The position numbers and the translations under genes were made by a program. Below are positions 34,431 to 42,337 of a DNA stretch of 64,000 nt, piece by piece (the first letter of the stretch is position 1; every line of letters begins with the position of its first letter). Below the pieces are notes generated by a model that worked only from the letters and a program-made list of their open reading frames with translations, did no database searches and was not told the DNA's origin. Source of the DNA: Candidatus Paracaedibacteraceae bacterium (GTDB lineage: Bacteria; Pseudomonadota; Alphaproteobacteria; Paracaedibacterales; Paracaedibacteraceae); assembly GCA_019459505.1 (NCBI GenBank), contig JAIBEV010000141.1:1-64000 (forward strand), written 5' to 3'.

Positions 34431-34706
34431 TTATTTTGCAACTGCTTCTTTCAATTGTTTACCAGCACGGAATTTTGGTAACCGTGTGGCAGAAATTTTC
34501 AAAGGTTGACCTGTACGGGGGTTACGACCTGTTGTTGCAGGGCGATCTGTGATCGCAAATGTACCAAAACCGATAAGGCGAACTTCTTCACCTGACTTCA
34601 ATGATGAAGTAATGGAGGTGAATGTTGCATCAATTGCGCGCTCTGCGTCTGCCTTGGTAAGACCCGATGCAGTAGCGACTTTTGAAACTAATTCTGATTT
34701 ATTCAC
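34431..34706 (-). CDS. hup: DNA-binding protein HU
   Basis: The 91-residue protein is a typical HU/IHF-family nucleoid protein: N-terminal NKSELVSKVATASGLTKADA helices, GEEVRLIGFGTFAI strands, the DNA-wrapping arm with RPATTGRNPRTGQPL, and the C-terminal PKFRAGKQLKEAV. It binds DNA without sequence specificity and bends it. The start codon is GTG (34704-34706 on the minus strand). It is followed by tRNA-Val on the same strand. The 322-base upstream region is noncoding and should contain its promoter. Confidence 0.96.
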   Translation of the reverse strand: MNKSELVSKVATASGLTKADAERAIDATFTSITSSLKSGEEVRLIGFGTFAITDRPATTGRNPRTGQPLKISATRLPKFRAGKQLKEAVAK

Positions 34707-35028
34707 TTTAAAAGATCCTATGTTGAATGTTAAACCATGACTACAGTTAAAATCTTAAAGGGGATTTTTCTCGCAGGTCAATTCCCTTTCTTCAAAAAAA
34801 TTAATTTTTTAAAGGTTTTTTCACCATTAAAATATTAAAATAGAAACAAAATTATAATTTAAAAATAAAAAAAGTAATTATATAAAAACACCTATTTAAA
34901 AGTATAGGAAAACTGCCTCTTACAGCCCGCTCTTCTTTTTAAAAACTAATAAATTTTCCTGTTGGCTAAAACTTTAGATTCGATTAAAATTGGTCTAATT
35001 ATTTGCGCTTAATTATAGGGCTATTTTA
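34707..35028. other. Divergent noncoding region between hup and lgt
   Basis: 322 bases of very AT-rich DNA without a convincing gene. The right end carries a good sigma-70-like promoter for lgt, listed separately. The hup promoter must lie near the left end but was not pinned down. Confidence 0.45.
34962..34990 (+). promoter_or_regulatory. Sigma-70-like promoter upstream of lgt
   Basis: TTGGCT at 34962-34967 and TAAAAT at 34985-34990 are separated by 17 bases. This fits the housekeeping -35/-10 consensus with optimal spacing. Transcription would start near 34997, giving a leader of about 32 bases before the lgt ATG. Confidence 0.5.
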
Positions 35029-35823
35029 ATGCTAACCTTTCCCAATATAAATCCGATCGCTCTCAAACTTGGCCCCTTAAAAATTTACTGGTATGGTCTG
35101 GCCTATATGGTTGGCATTTTACTTGCCTGGAAAGTTGCCGCCACTTTAACCAAAAACTATTCGAATGGGGTCAAGGAACAAAACCTCGATGACAGCATTT
35201 TTTGGCTAATTGTCGGAATTGTTGTGGGGGGTAGGCTCGGACATGTTATTTTTTATAGCCCTCATTTATTCTGGACCAATCCAATTGAAATTTTAAAAAC
35301 GTGGCACGGTGGTATGTCCTTCCATGGCGGATTGATGGGGGTTATGATCGCCCTTACGCTGTATGTCAGGAAAGAAAAAATAAGATTTTTGTCTATTCTT
35401 GATATTATTGCGTGCGTCACTCCTATTGGACTATTTTTCGGAAGGATTGCCAACTTTGTTAATGGGGAACTTTGGGGCCGCCCCACCACTGTCTCCTGGG
35501 GTATGGTATTCCCTTATGCAGATACACTTCCTCGTCATCCTAGCCAATTATATGAAGCAGCAACGGAAGGCCTACTTCTATTTTTCCTTCTCCTAACTTT
35601 ATGGACGAAAACCGATTTACGCCATAAGCCTGGACGACTAGCAGGGTTATTTGGGATCGGCTATGCTTTAGCCCGCAGTTTTTGTGAACTTTATCGCGAA
35701 CCGGAGATCCTACTTCTCGGATCTTTAACCATTGGCCAAGCCTTGTCTATTCCCCTTATTGGAATTGGATGGTTCTTGGTACGCCGACCTATGGTCCAGA
35801 CCAATGAACCAAAAACTTCATAA
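35029..35823 (+). CDS. lgt: Prolipoprotein diacylglyceryl transferase
   Basis: The 264-residue, seven-helix membrane enzyme transfers diacylglycerol from phosphatidylglycerol to the lipobox Cys of prolipoproteins, the first step of lipoprotein maturation. The family signature GRIANFVNGELWGRPT is present, together with LKIYWYGLAYMVGILLAW, MSFHGGLMGV and LPRHPSQLYEAATEG. It would process the many lipoproteins encoded in this window. It overlaps the next gene by 20 bases and heads an lgt-methyltransferase-pgeF unit. Confidence 0.97.
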   Translation: MLTFPNINPIALKLGPLKIYWYGLAYMVGILLAWKVAATLTKNYSNGVKEQNLDDSIFWLIVGIVVGGRLGHVIFYSPHLFWTNPIEILKTWHGGMSFHGGLMGVMIALTLYVRKEKIRFLSILDIIACVTPIGLFFGRIANFVNGELWGRPTTVSWGMVFPYADTLPRHPSQLYEAATEGLLLFFLLLTLWTKTDLRHKPGRLAGLFGIGYALARSFCELYREPEILLLGSLTIGQALSIPLIGIGWFLVRRPMVQTNEPKTS

Positions 35824-36820
35824 TAATTTTATAGCTGATAGGCCCGTCCTATTAGAAGATTTTATAAGCCAAGTGCTCTATGATCCTCGGTATGGCTATT
35901 ATGCTAATAATAATGTTATCGGAAAGACCCAAGACTTCATTACGGCCCCACATCTCAGCCCTCTGTTTAGTCAGTGCCTCGCTCAATGGTGTGTGGATCA
36001 ATGGGTCAACGCTGGGCGCCCCACTCCTCTCAATTTGATCGAATTAGGAGCCGGACAGGGTATAATGTTGCGTGACATCCTTACAGCCCTCCAAACAGCG
36101 CCAGAGTTATCTGCCCACCTTCAAGCCCATATCCTCGAAAAATCCGAAAATCTGAAGTCGATTCAAAAAGTAACACTTCAAGCTCATAAGCAGGTTGAAT
36201 GGATAGATAACCTAAATTCCATTCAAAGAGGCTACGCTATCATCCTTGCGAATGAGTTCTTTGATGCTTTGCCTATTCAGTATTATCGATATACCAATAA
36301 TGAGGCGGAGGAAGCCATGGTCACCCCCGACCAAGCTATCAGCTGGCGTAAAACTGATGTTTCTATTCCCTCTACACCCTCTCAGTCCATTTTTATGAGA
36401 TCTAAGTACTACGAATTTTTTGTGAAGCAAATTTCAGAACTCTTCAATAGAGTTGGCGGCGTTGGACTCATCATTGATTATGGAGGCGACCATCCTGGTT
36501 TTACCTTACAAGCAATCAAGAACCATAAAAAAGTCAGTTTTTTCGATCACTTAGGCGAAGCAGATCTAACCCATCATGTGGATTTTAGCTATTTAAAATC
36601 ATTATTTCGCGCTCATAAAATTAATGTTCTAGGCCCCCAAAAACAATCGGATTTTCTCTTAGATTTAGGGATCGCCGATATGCTTGAATATGTAAAACAA
36701 CGGGTAGCCTCAGATAAATTTGCTAACCATGTGCTTGTTGTCCATCGATTAACTAGCTCTGCTGAGATGGGAGAGCTTTTTAAAGTCATTGCTATTCAAG
36801 GAGTCCCTCATGGTTGTTAG
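35804..36820 (+). CDS. MidA/NDUFAF7-like SAM-dependent methyltransferase
   Basis: The start at 35804 (MNQKLHNNFIADRPVLLEDF) matches the family N terminus better than the upstream in-frame ATG, which lies well inside lgt. The 338-residue protein shows the pattern of this family: FISQVLYDPRYGYYANN, DFITAPHLSPLFSQ, then the SAM-binding segment NLIELGAGQGIMLRD and the VGLIIDYGG motif. The mitochondrial homolog NDUFAF7 dimethylates an arginine of a complex I subunit, so a similar target is possible in bacteria. It overlaps lgt upstream and pgeF downstream. Confidence 0.9.
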   Translation: MNQKLHNNFIADRPVLLEDFISQVLYDPRYGYYANNNVIGKTQDFITAPHLSPLFSQCLAQWCVDQWVNAGRPTPLNLIELGAGQGIMLRDILTALQTAPELSAHLQAHILEKSENLKSIQKVTLQAHKQVEWIDNLNSIQRGYAIILANEFFDALPIQYYRYTNNEAEEAMVTPDQAISWRKTDVSIPSTPSQSIFMRSKYYEFFVKQISELFNRVGGVGLIIDYGGDHPGFTLQAIKNHKKVSFFDHLGEADLTHHVDFSYLKSLFRAHKINVLGPQKQSDFLLDLGIADMLEYVKQRVASDKFANHVLVVHRLTSSAEMGELFKVIAIQGVPHGC

Positions 36821-37574
36821 TTTAAGATCCCCTCTTCTCGCCAAAATTCCTAGTATTTCGCATGCCTTTACCACGCGCCAAGGCGGTGTCAGCAAAGGAC
36901 TATTTTCTACTCTGAACGCCGCGATGGAGAAAGGGGATAATCCTGCCGATGTGCTCGAAAATAGACGACGCATTGCCGAGCATGTGGGCGGTTCTCTTGA
37001 TCAGCTTATTACTCTGAGGCAAACTCATTCAAATAAAGTCATTGTCGCAACAGACACCTGGTTACATGCAGATCGCCCAGAAGGGGACGCTCTTATTACC
37101 CGCAGTAAAAACCTAATTATTGGTATTATAACAGCGGACTGTGTGCCAGTGCTGCTTGCGGATAAAGAGACAGGTATGATTGCTGCTGTTCATGCGGGCT
37201 GGAAAGGAGCTACCTCAAACATTATTCCAAACACCATCCAAACAATGAAAAACTTAGGGGCGGCAGCCAATAAAATTGTGGCGGCCATCGGTCCCTGTAT
37301 CTGGCAAGAGTCGTATGAAGTTGACCAAGCTTTTTATGAAAACTTACCCGATGACCATAAATTTTTCATACCATCCCCCAAAGAAAGTCATTGGATGTTT
37401 GATTTGCCAGGATACGTGGAACAACAATTAAAGGTGTCTGGCATTACCCAAATATGCCCTTCACCCTATAATACTTATGAGGAAGAAGATCTATTTTTTA
37501 GCAATCGCCGTCGCATGCATCGTCAAGAATCTACCTTTGGTTGCACCTTATCGTGCATTAAACTTGCATATTAA
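36810..37574 (+). CDS. pgeF: Multicopper-oxidase-fold purine nucleosidase / peptidoglycan editing factor (YfiH family)
   Basis: Translation should start at 36810 (MVVSLRSPLLAKIPSIS), because AAGGAG lies about seven bases upstream. The 254-residue protein has the YfiH/DUF152 pattern: HAFTTRQGGVSKGLFSTLN, the metal-binding LRQTHSNKV, ITADCVPVLLAD, AAVHAGWKGATSN and IGPCIWQESYEV. The His and Cys residues of these blocks bind zinc. Family members act as purine nucleoside phosphorylases/adenosine deaminases, and in E. coli PgeF prevents misincorporation into peptidoglycan precursors. It overlaps the methyltransferase gene by 11 bases. Confidence 0.92.
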   Translation: MVVSLRSPLLAKIPSISHAFTTRQGGVSKGLFSTLNAAMEKGDNPADVLENRRRIAEHVGGSLDQLITLRQTHSNKVIVATDTWLHADRPEGDALITRSKNLIIGIITADCVPVLLADKETGMIAAVHAGWKGATSNIIPNTIQTMKNLGAAANKIVAAIGPCIWQESYEVDQAFYENLPDDHKFFIPSPKESHWMFDLPGYVEQQLKVSGITQICPSPYNTYEEEDLFFSNRRRMHRQESTFGCTLSCIKLAY

Positions 37575-37725
37575 AATTATATTACAAAAATAATCTAAAA
37601 ATAAAAATAAAAAATCTTTTTTAAAAATAATTTTGTTTTTTTATTCCTAAATTAACCTTTTCTTAACGTACCTTTCATAGGATCGTGTCGTGGAACTGAG
37701 TTCCCTAACACACAAGGAGGATCCA

Positions 37726-38673
37726 ATGAAACAGTCTCTGCTCATTCTGACATTAAATCTTTTGGCGACAGTTGCTTATTCAGTTGATGATAACATCATT
37801 GATATTGATTATGACAACTATATCCCTAAACATACTTACGCTTTGCGCCCCTCCGAAGAGTCAACCAGCTTACTATGGGCATTAAAAAACTCAAGTCAAC
37901 CAGAATTAACAGCAGAGCAAATTACTCAATTGCCCTCTAAGGTCGATTTTAGCAGCTCTATTAAAGCAATACATGATCAAGGAGCTCTTGGATCTTGTAC
38001 TGCCCAAGCCGTAACTTTAGCAATGGAATATAAATTAGGGGAAATGGATCGCTATCAACGTCTTTCGCCCCTTTTCCTTTATTATAATGAAAGGAAATTG
38101 ATGGGAACGACCCAAGAAGATACAGGCGCCAGTCTTTCCGACGGTATTAAGGCCATTTGCACTTGGGGCGTATGCCGCGAGTCTCTTTGGACGTATAGTG
38201 ATGATATGAAAAAATTCAAACTTAAGCCATCCAAAGAAGCATACGATGATGCAAAAAATTATATGGGACTAGACGGGGTTAAAACCAGCTATGTTAGCTA
38301 TAGTCTAGAATCCATTAAAGCGCGCTTAGCTAAAGGAATTCCAGTCGTCTTTGGTGTCTACGTTTACCCATCTTTTGAATCGGTAACGGCAGAAAAAACC
38401 GGTAAAATCCCTATGCCATCGCCCCGCGAACGCTCTATTGGGGGTCATGCCTTAATGTTCACAGGGTATGATGATGAAGCCAAAGAGTTTAAATTCGCCA
38501 ATTCCTGGGGAACAAAGTGGGGTAATAAAGGTTTTGGTTACCTAAAATATGACTATGTTATGAATATAGGTGCCCCTTCCTATCGTCCTTATTTCTTCGC
38601 CAACGATATTTGGAGTATTGATAAAATAGGCCAAGAAGAACAGTTGTCGACCGGAGATGAAGCTAACGCCTAA
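37726..38673 (+). CDS. Secreted papain-like cysteine protease (C1A)
   Basis: The start at 37726 has an excellent AAGGAGG ribosome-binding site and a signal peptide (MKQSLLILTLNLLATVAYS). The 315-residue product shows all four C1A active-site residues: Gln85 and Cys91 in IHDQGALGSCTAQA, His241 in IGGHALMFTGYDD and Asn259 in FANSWGTKWGNKGFGYL. There is a short propeptide-like segment before residue 70, without a clear inhibitory motif. Papain-like proteases are common in eukaryotes and in host-associated bacteria, where they act as secreted virulence or nutrient-acquisition enzymes. It is monocistronic, ending at a strong terminator. Confidence 0.9.
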   Translation: MKQSLLILTLNLLATVAYSVDDNIIDIDYDNYIPKHTYALRPSEESTSLLWALKNSSQPELTAEQITQLPSKVDFSSSIKAIHDQGALGSCTAQAVTLAMEYKLGEMDRYQRLSPLFLYYNERKLMGTTQEDTGASLSDGIKAICTWGVCRESLWTYSDDMKKFKLKPSKEAYDDAKNYMGLDGVKTSYVSYSLESIKARLAKGIPVVFGVYVYPSFESVTAEKTGKIPMPSPRERSIGGHALMFTGYDDEAKEFKFANSWGTKWGNKGFGYLKYDYVMNIGAPSYRPYFFANDIWSIDKIGQEEQLSTGDEANA

Positions 38674-38705
38674 TGAAACCAGGTTTTTACCTTTCTTCTG
38701 ATAAG

Positions 38706-38738
38706 AAAATAGCCCAGGAAACAACACTGGGCTATTTT
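38706..38738. terminator. Bidirectional intrinsic terminator
   Basis: A perfect 12-base stem (AAAATAGCCCAG with CTGGGCTATTTT) and a nine-base loop lie between the C1 protease gene and the converging phosphopantetheinyl transferase gene. The stem overlaps the last codons of the latter. A and T runs at its ends allow action in both directions. Confidence 0.8.
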
Positions 38739-39328
38739 AAAGTCGTTCCTTGACATACCGTATAAAAAAGACGTCCTTCCAGAATATCTTGCATCAACGT
38801 ATAATTTTTCTCCTCAATACAGACTTGAACTGGCTGTTTCAAAACTACTCCCTGCAAAGCCTGTCCTAAATCTACATTTAAAACAAAGTTAATTCCTTCT
38901 CCTTGCCACTTTGCAATTGCTTCTTTAGCTGTCCATAATTTCAAGAAACCTAATGCGCCTTGAGCTAACACTAAATTCTTTTCTGTTTCAGAAAAAAAAT
39001 TATTGGATAAGGAAGCATGGGACCGTGGAAGAGTCATATCTTCTAAATCCAAGGTAGCATAAGTGCTAGGGTCAGACAGGATCACGCCAATCCATGTTCC
39101 TGAATGGCTAATACTAATTAAAGGCAAGTCTACCGACGCTTTAGAAGAGTAAAGATAAGGACGTCCTGACGCTTCATGACGAATCTCTAGGTCTTTTATA
39201 TCTGGTCGCAATGATAAAACAATCAGATGGGTTAATTGACGGCGAAGAGTAAAAGGGATTCTCTGTTTAGAAAGAGATGCAGATTCAATGATCATATCGC
39301 CCCTAAAATCTTTTATGATAGAAGACAT
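38732..39328 (-). CDS. Sfp-type 4'-phosphopantetheinyl transferase
   Basis: The protein carries the core of Sfp/AcpT-type transferases: SISHSGTWIGVILSD, a DLED pair in YATLDLEDM for Mg2+ binding, and LKLWTAKEAIAKWQGEG, the W-x-x-K-E-A motif. It would attach phosphopantetheine from CoA to the Ser of acyl carrier proteins. The start is uncertain: a TTG at 39364 gives 210 residues, ATG 39328 gives 198, and ATG 39295 gives 187; a GGAGG lies very close to 39328. It is divergent from the aryl polyene operon and most likely activates its two carrier proteins. Confidence 0.85.
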   Translation of the reverse strand: MSSIIKDFRGDMIIESASLSKQRIPFTLRRQLTHLIVLSLRPDIKDLEIRHEASGRPYLYSSKASVDLPLISISHSGTWIGVILSDPSTYATLDLEDMTLPRSHASLSNNFFSETEKNLVLAQGALGFLKLWTAKEAIAKWQGEGINFVLNVDLGQALQGVVLKQPVQVCIEEKNYTLMQDILEGRLFYTVCQGTTLK

Positions 39329-39526
39329 TTCCTCCGACAATATGTTAACTATTTTCACAACCAAAATATTGATTTAAAATTACATTTATTACTTGAAAAT
39401 ATCTTATCTAATTCCTAAATACTTCTCAAGCAGTAATAAGAGGTTATGCCATTCTTACTTGACGGTTAAAGGCTATTTTAGCAATAATCCTGACGGTGAA
39501 GGAATAAACAAAGTAGGGAGCTTAAA

Positions 39527-39928
39527 ATGAAAAGAATTATGATTATCACTACTGCATCGGTTATTGGATTAACTTTGCAAGGATGCTCAAACTATCAACC
39601 AACCTATAATGTCTCTCATCAAACTTTACCGGCGCTTGCAGAATCTCTGACAGAACAGGATATTGGCCGTACCATCATGGAAGCCGCAAAAGAACGCGGC
39701 TGGACTTGTAGTCAAATCCAACCTAATAAGCTTATATGTAAGCTTAGGCACCATGAAGATGATGTAACCATCGACATAAGCTTTAACAAGAAAGATTTCT
39801 CTATTACCCACATAACGGCTGGCAAGATGGATGCAGGGGAAGATCAGGTTCATCACCGATATAACAGATGGGTCAAATTATTAAGGAACGATATTCTTAA
39901 TAAGCTTGAGACTCGAGGAAACTTCTAG
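39527..39928 (+). CDS. Small lipoprotein heading the aryl polyene region
   Basis: The 133-residue product has a signal peptide and lipobox (LTLQGC, Cys20). The mature part (DIGRTIMEAAKERGWTCSQI, DVTIDISFNKKDFSIT, YNRWVKLLRNDIL) follows a pattern seen in widespread small periplasmic lipoproteins of unknown function: G-W, then alternating strands, then a Y-N-x-W helix. It lies 22 bases upstream of apeC on the same strand, so it may be co-transcribed with the cluster, but nothing proves a role in pigment synthesis. Confidence 0.75.
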   Translation: MKRIMIITTASVIGLTLQGCSNYQPTYNVSHQTLPALAESLTEQDIGRTIMEAAKERGWTCSQIQPNKLICKLRHHEDDVTIDISFNKKDFSITHITAGKMDAGEDQVHHRYNRWVKLLRNDILNKLETRGNF

Positions 39929-39950
39929 GTTAGTAGAATAGCATAATCAC

Positions 39951-40637
39951 ATGTATATTATATCGTGTCATTGGGAGATAGAGGAAAGAAGCAATGGTTG
40001 GCCACATCCAAAAAATGCGCCAGCCATACCACCCTTGGTTCGTCGTCGCCTAACATCACTGGGACAAATGGCCTTTAGAGAGCTTTACAATATTAAAGAA
40101 TGTGCCCCTGACGACGATCTCCCTTGGGTGATCTCCTCTCGGCATGGGGACTATGAGCGCACTCAGAACCTATTGACCCAACTTTCAACTCAAGAATCTT
40201 TATCCCCCACAGACTTTAGTCTGTCTGTTCATAATGCTATTGCCGGACAATTTGCTATTGCTACCGGCAATAAACAGCCCCAAACCGTGGTATCTGCGGG
40301 GCCAAAAAGTTTTGAGCTTGGATTATTAGAGGCATTTTGTCTCCACCAAGAATTAGGAAAGCCTATCGGTTATATTTATTATGATCAAGCATTACCGCCC
40401 CCCTATGCGCCGGAGCTTGCCGTGGATAAGATATGTATTGCCATGCTATTGACAGGGACACCCCCGCAAGATAATGAAGCGGCTGTACGCCTAACCTATA
40501 CACCGTCCCCCACCTTAACAACTGAATTAAAGGTTGAGAGCGAGCTCGACTTTATTCACTTTATGGAAAGCCAAGCGTCAACCTTTAATATTTCTCTTTC
40601 CTTTGGCTCGTTTTCTATGGAGCGCTTACATGGATAA
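39951..40637 (+). CDS. apeC: Ketosynthase chain-length-factor-like protein of the aryl polyene cluster
   Basis: The 228-residue protein resembles only the N-terminal half of a beta-ketoacyl synthase (Ketoacyl-synt_2 type) and lacks the Cys-His-His triad: VISSRHGDYERTQNLLTQL, SPTDFSLSVHNAIAGQFAIA, then VVSAGPKSFELGLLEAF. In APE systems such a protein pairs with the active ketosynthase ApeO as a chain-length factor. It starts the tightly packed run of genes to 54853 and overlaps apeD by eight bases. The symbol follows the order of described APE clusters. Confidence 0.85.
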   Translation: MYIISCHWEIEERSNGWPHPKNAPAIPPLVRRRLTSLGQMAFRELYNIKECAPDDDLPWVISSRHGDYERTQNLLTQLSTQESLSPTDFSLSVHNAIAGQFAIATGNKQPQTVVSAGPKSFELGLLEAFCLHQELGKPIGYIYYDQALPPPYAPELAVDKICIAMLLTGTPPQDNEAAVRLTYTPSPTLTTELKVESELDFIHFMESQASTFNISLSFGSFSMERLHG

Positions 40638-41400
40638 ACTCTCTTATTTTGTACGTATCTGTGCCGTGGGCATTGGTTTTTCCACATTCGGCATCGGCGG
40701 CTTTCTTTTAGGATCGCTTGTTTTTCCAATAATTATTCTTGGAACACGTGATAAAGATAAGCGCCGCCATCGGGTGCGTTCAACAATCCGTTTAACCTTT
40801 AAAATATTTCTAGAATTGCTTGAGTTCTTGGGTATTATTAGGCTGGTGATTCATAATTTATCTAAATTGGATAAATTAAAAGGGTGCTTAATCATTTGTA
40901 ATCACCCAACCTTAATTGATGTGGTTATCATTATGGCTTATATGAAGAATGTACAATGCGTGGTTAAAAAAGAGTTATGGTCTAACTTCTTCTTAGGAGG
41001 GGTTGTACGTGCCGCTGGTTATTTCCGTAATGATACAGATCCTGAATTATTTTTGACAGAATCAAAACGCCAACTTCAAAATGGCGAAAACATTTTAATA
41101 TTCCCCGAAGGTACACGGACAAAACCTGGCGTTCCCCTTAAATTAGCTCGTGGATTAGGAAATTTAGCTTTAGCCGCTAACGCGAATATCCAATCCTTAG
41201 TTTTAAAGTGCAATAATATTTTCTTAACCAAAGGACAAAAGTGGTACCGTCCGCCATGCAGCCGAACCACTTTAGAACTCAGTGTTGGTTCCTATTTTTC
41301 TTTAGACCACTATGATGATCACATGCCAAGATCCCTTAGAGTTCGTGCCTTGATGAAAGATGTTCAAACTTATTATAATAGGACATTAAATTATGAATGA
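40630..41400 (+). CDS. apeD: Lysophospholipid-type acyltransferase of the aryl polyene cluster
   Basis: The start at 40630 (MDKLSYFVRICAVGIGF) overlaps the previous gene by eight bases and gives a 256-residue membrane-attached protein. The PlsC-type motifs are clear: ICNHPTLIDVVIIM (H-x4-D), GYFRNDTD, and IFPEGTRTKPGVPLKLARG. Such enzymes move acyl chains onto glycerol-type acceptors. In APE clusters one is thought to help attach the polyene or a fatty acid to its lipid anchor. An N-terminal hydrophobic segment anchors it to the inner membrane. The apeE gene starts within its last codons. Confidence 0.88.
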   Translation: MDKLSYFVRICAVGIGFSTFGIGGFLLGSLVFPIIILGTRDKDKRRHRVRSTIRLTFKIFLELLEFLGIIRLVIHNLSKLDKLKGCLIICNHPTLIDVVIIMAYMKNVQCVVKKELWSNFFLGGVVRAAGYFRNDTDPELFLTESKRQLQNGENILIFPEGTRTKPGVPLKLARGLGNLALAANANIQSLVLKCNNIFLTKGQKWYRPPCSRTTLELSVGSYFSLDHYDDHMPRSLRVRALMKDVQTYYNRTLNYE

Positions 41401-41647
41401 TTTAGAAACAAAAATTAAACACCTTATTATTGATTCCCTCAATCTAGAAGATATTAGTGTGGAGGATATTGACAGTACAGAGGCTCTGTTTGTTGATGGT
41501 TTAGGGCTTGACTCAATTGATGCTTTAGAATTAGGAGTTGCTTTGCAGAAAGAATTTAATATTAAAATTAAAGTCCAGGATGATGAGATTAAAAAGCATT
41601 TTTATTCAGTAAGGACACTGACTGAATTTGTAAGCAAACAACAATAA
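41393..41647 (+). CDS. apeE: Acyl carrier protein of the aryl polyene cluster
   Basis: The 84-residue acidic helical protein has the 4'-phosphopantetheine attachment motif GLGLDSIDALELGVAL, with Ser43 as the modified residue. It carries the growing polyene or the starter. Its eight-base overlap with apeD and ten-base gap to the second carrier protein show tight coupling. Two different carrier proteins side by side are normal for APE clusters. Confidence 0.92.
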   Translation: MNDLETKIKHLIIDSLNLEDISVEDIDSTEALFVDGLGLDSIDALELGVALQKEFNIKIKVQDDEIKKHFYSVRTLTEFVSKQQ

Positions 41648-41657
41648 GAGATTCATA

Positions 41658-41906
41658 ATGACAAAAGATGAAATTTTCAACCAAATTGCAGACTATCTTG
41701 AGGAATATTTTGAAATTACCCGCTCATCCATTACCCTGGAAGCAAAACTATTCGAAGAACTGGATTTAGATAGCATTGATGCCGTTGACTTAATCGTAAA
41801 GCTACAAGAATTGGCAAAGAAGAAAATTTCCCCAACAGAGTTTAAACAAGTCCGTACAGTTGGGGATGTGGTGGATAAGGTGTATGATCTTGTCCATCAA
41901 GAATAG
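41658..41906 (+). CDS. apeF: Second acyl carrier protein of the aryl polyene cluster
   Basis: The 82-residue protein has the carrier motif ELDLDSIDAVDLIVKLQ, with the prosthetic-group Ser in the DSID core. It differs clearly from apeE in its helices 1 and 3, so the two carriers probably serve different partners, for example starter loading and chain extension. The next gene starts inside it, overlapping by about 23 bases. Confidence 0.92.
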   Translation: MTKDEIFNQIADYLEEYFEITRSSITLEAKLFEELDLDSIDAVDLIVKLQELAKKKISPTEFKQVRTVGDVVDKVYDLVHQE

Positions 41907-42330
41907 GACAAAAGTCTTACGGCGGCTTTGCAGCGGTATATCCTTTATTTATCCCGCTTTAATTTATCTTTATTTAAAGGAAATGTCCGTAACATCCATT
42001 ATCCCTTTATTGTATCCTGTAGCCATAAACCTGATGGTTGCAGGAGCTTTTGGTGTCAGTCTATTATACCCTCCATCCTTAATCGAACGGATAGCCCGGC
42101 AAATGAAGCATAACCTGGATGAACGGGGCATTGCTTATACACGACAAGTTACTAAAGTTTGGTTTGGCTTTGGTTTAATGAATACCGGGATTTCCTTCTT
42201 AACCGCGCTCCATGGGGATTTAAAAATATGGGCTCTTTATAATGGTTTCATTTCCTATTTATTGATGGGCAGCCTTTTCATTGTTGAATATAGTGTTCGT
42301 CAATATAGACGCCACCATAATTTGATGTAG
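41884..42330 (+). CDS. apeG: Small inner-membrane protein of the aryl polyene cluster (COG4648-like)
   Basis: The 148-residue protein has about four hydrophobic segments (ISFIYPALIYLYL, LYPVAINLMVAGAFGVSLLY, FGLMNTGISFLTAL, ISYLLMGSLFIVEYSVRQY). The loop LYPPSLIERIARQ is typical of the COG4648 membrane proteins found in APE clusters, whose function is not known. The start at 41884 overlaps apeF and is preferred over the earlier ATG at 41860, which lies deeper in the carrier-protein gene. It precedes the ligase gene by seven bases. Confidence 0.8.
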   Translation: MILSIKNRTKVLRRLCSGISFIYPALIYLYLKEMSVTSIIPLLYPVAINLMVAGAFGVSLLYPPSLIERIARQMKHNLDERGIAYTRQVTKVWFGFGLMNTGISFLTALHGDLKIWALYNGFISYLLMGSLFIVEYSVRQYRRHHNLM

Positions 42331-42337
42331 GTGTGAT

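Noticed and set aside
35732-35803. Upstream extension of the MidA-like methyltransferase
   Set aside because: The extra 24 codons lie entirely inside lgt in another frame and do not resemble the family. The ATG at 35804 gives the normal N terminus.
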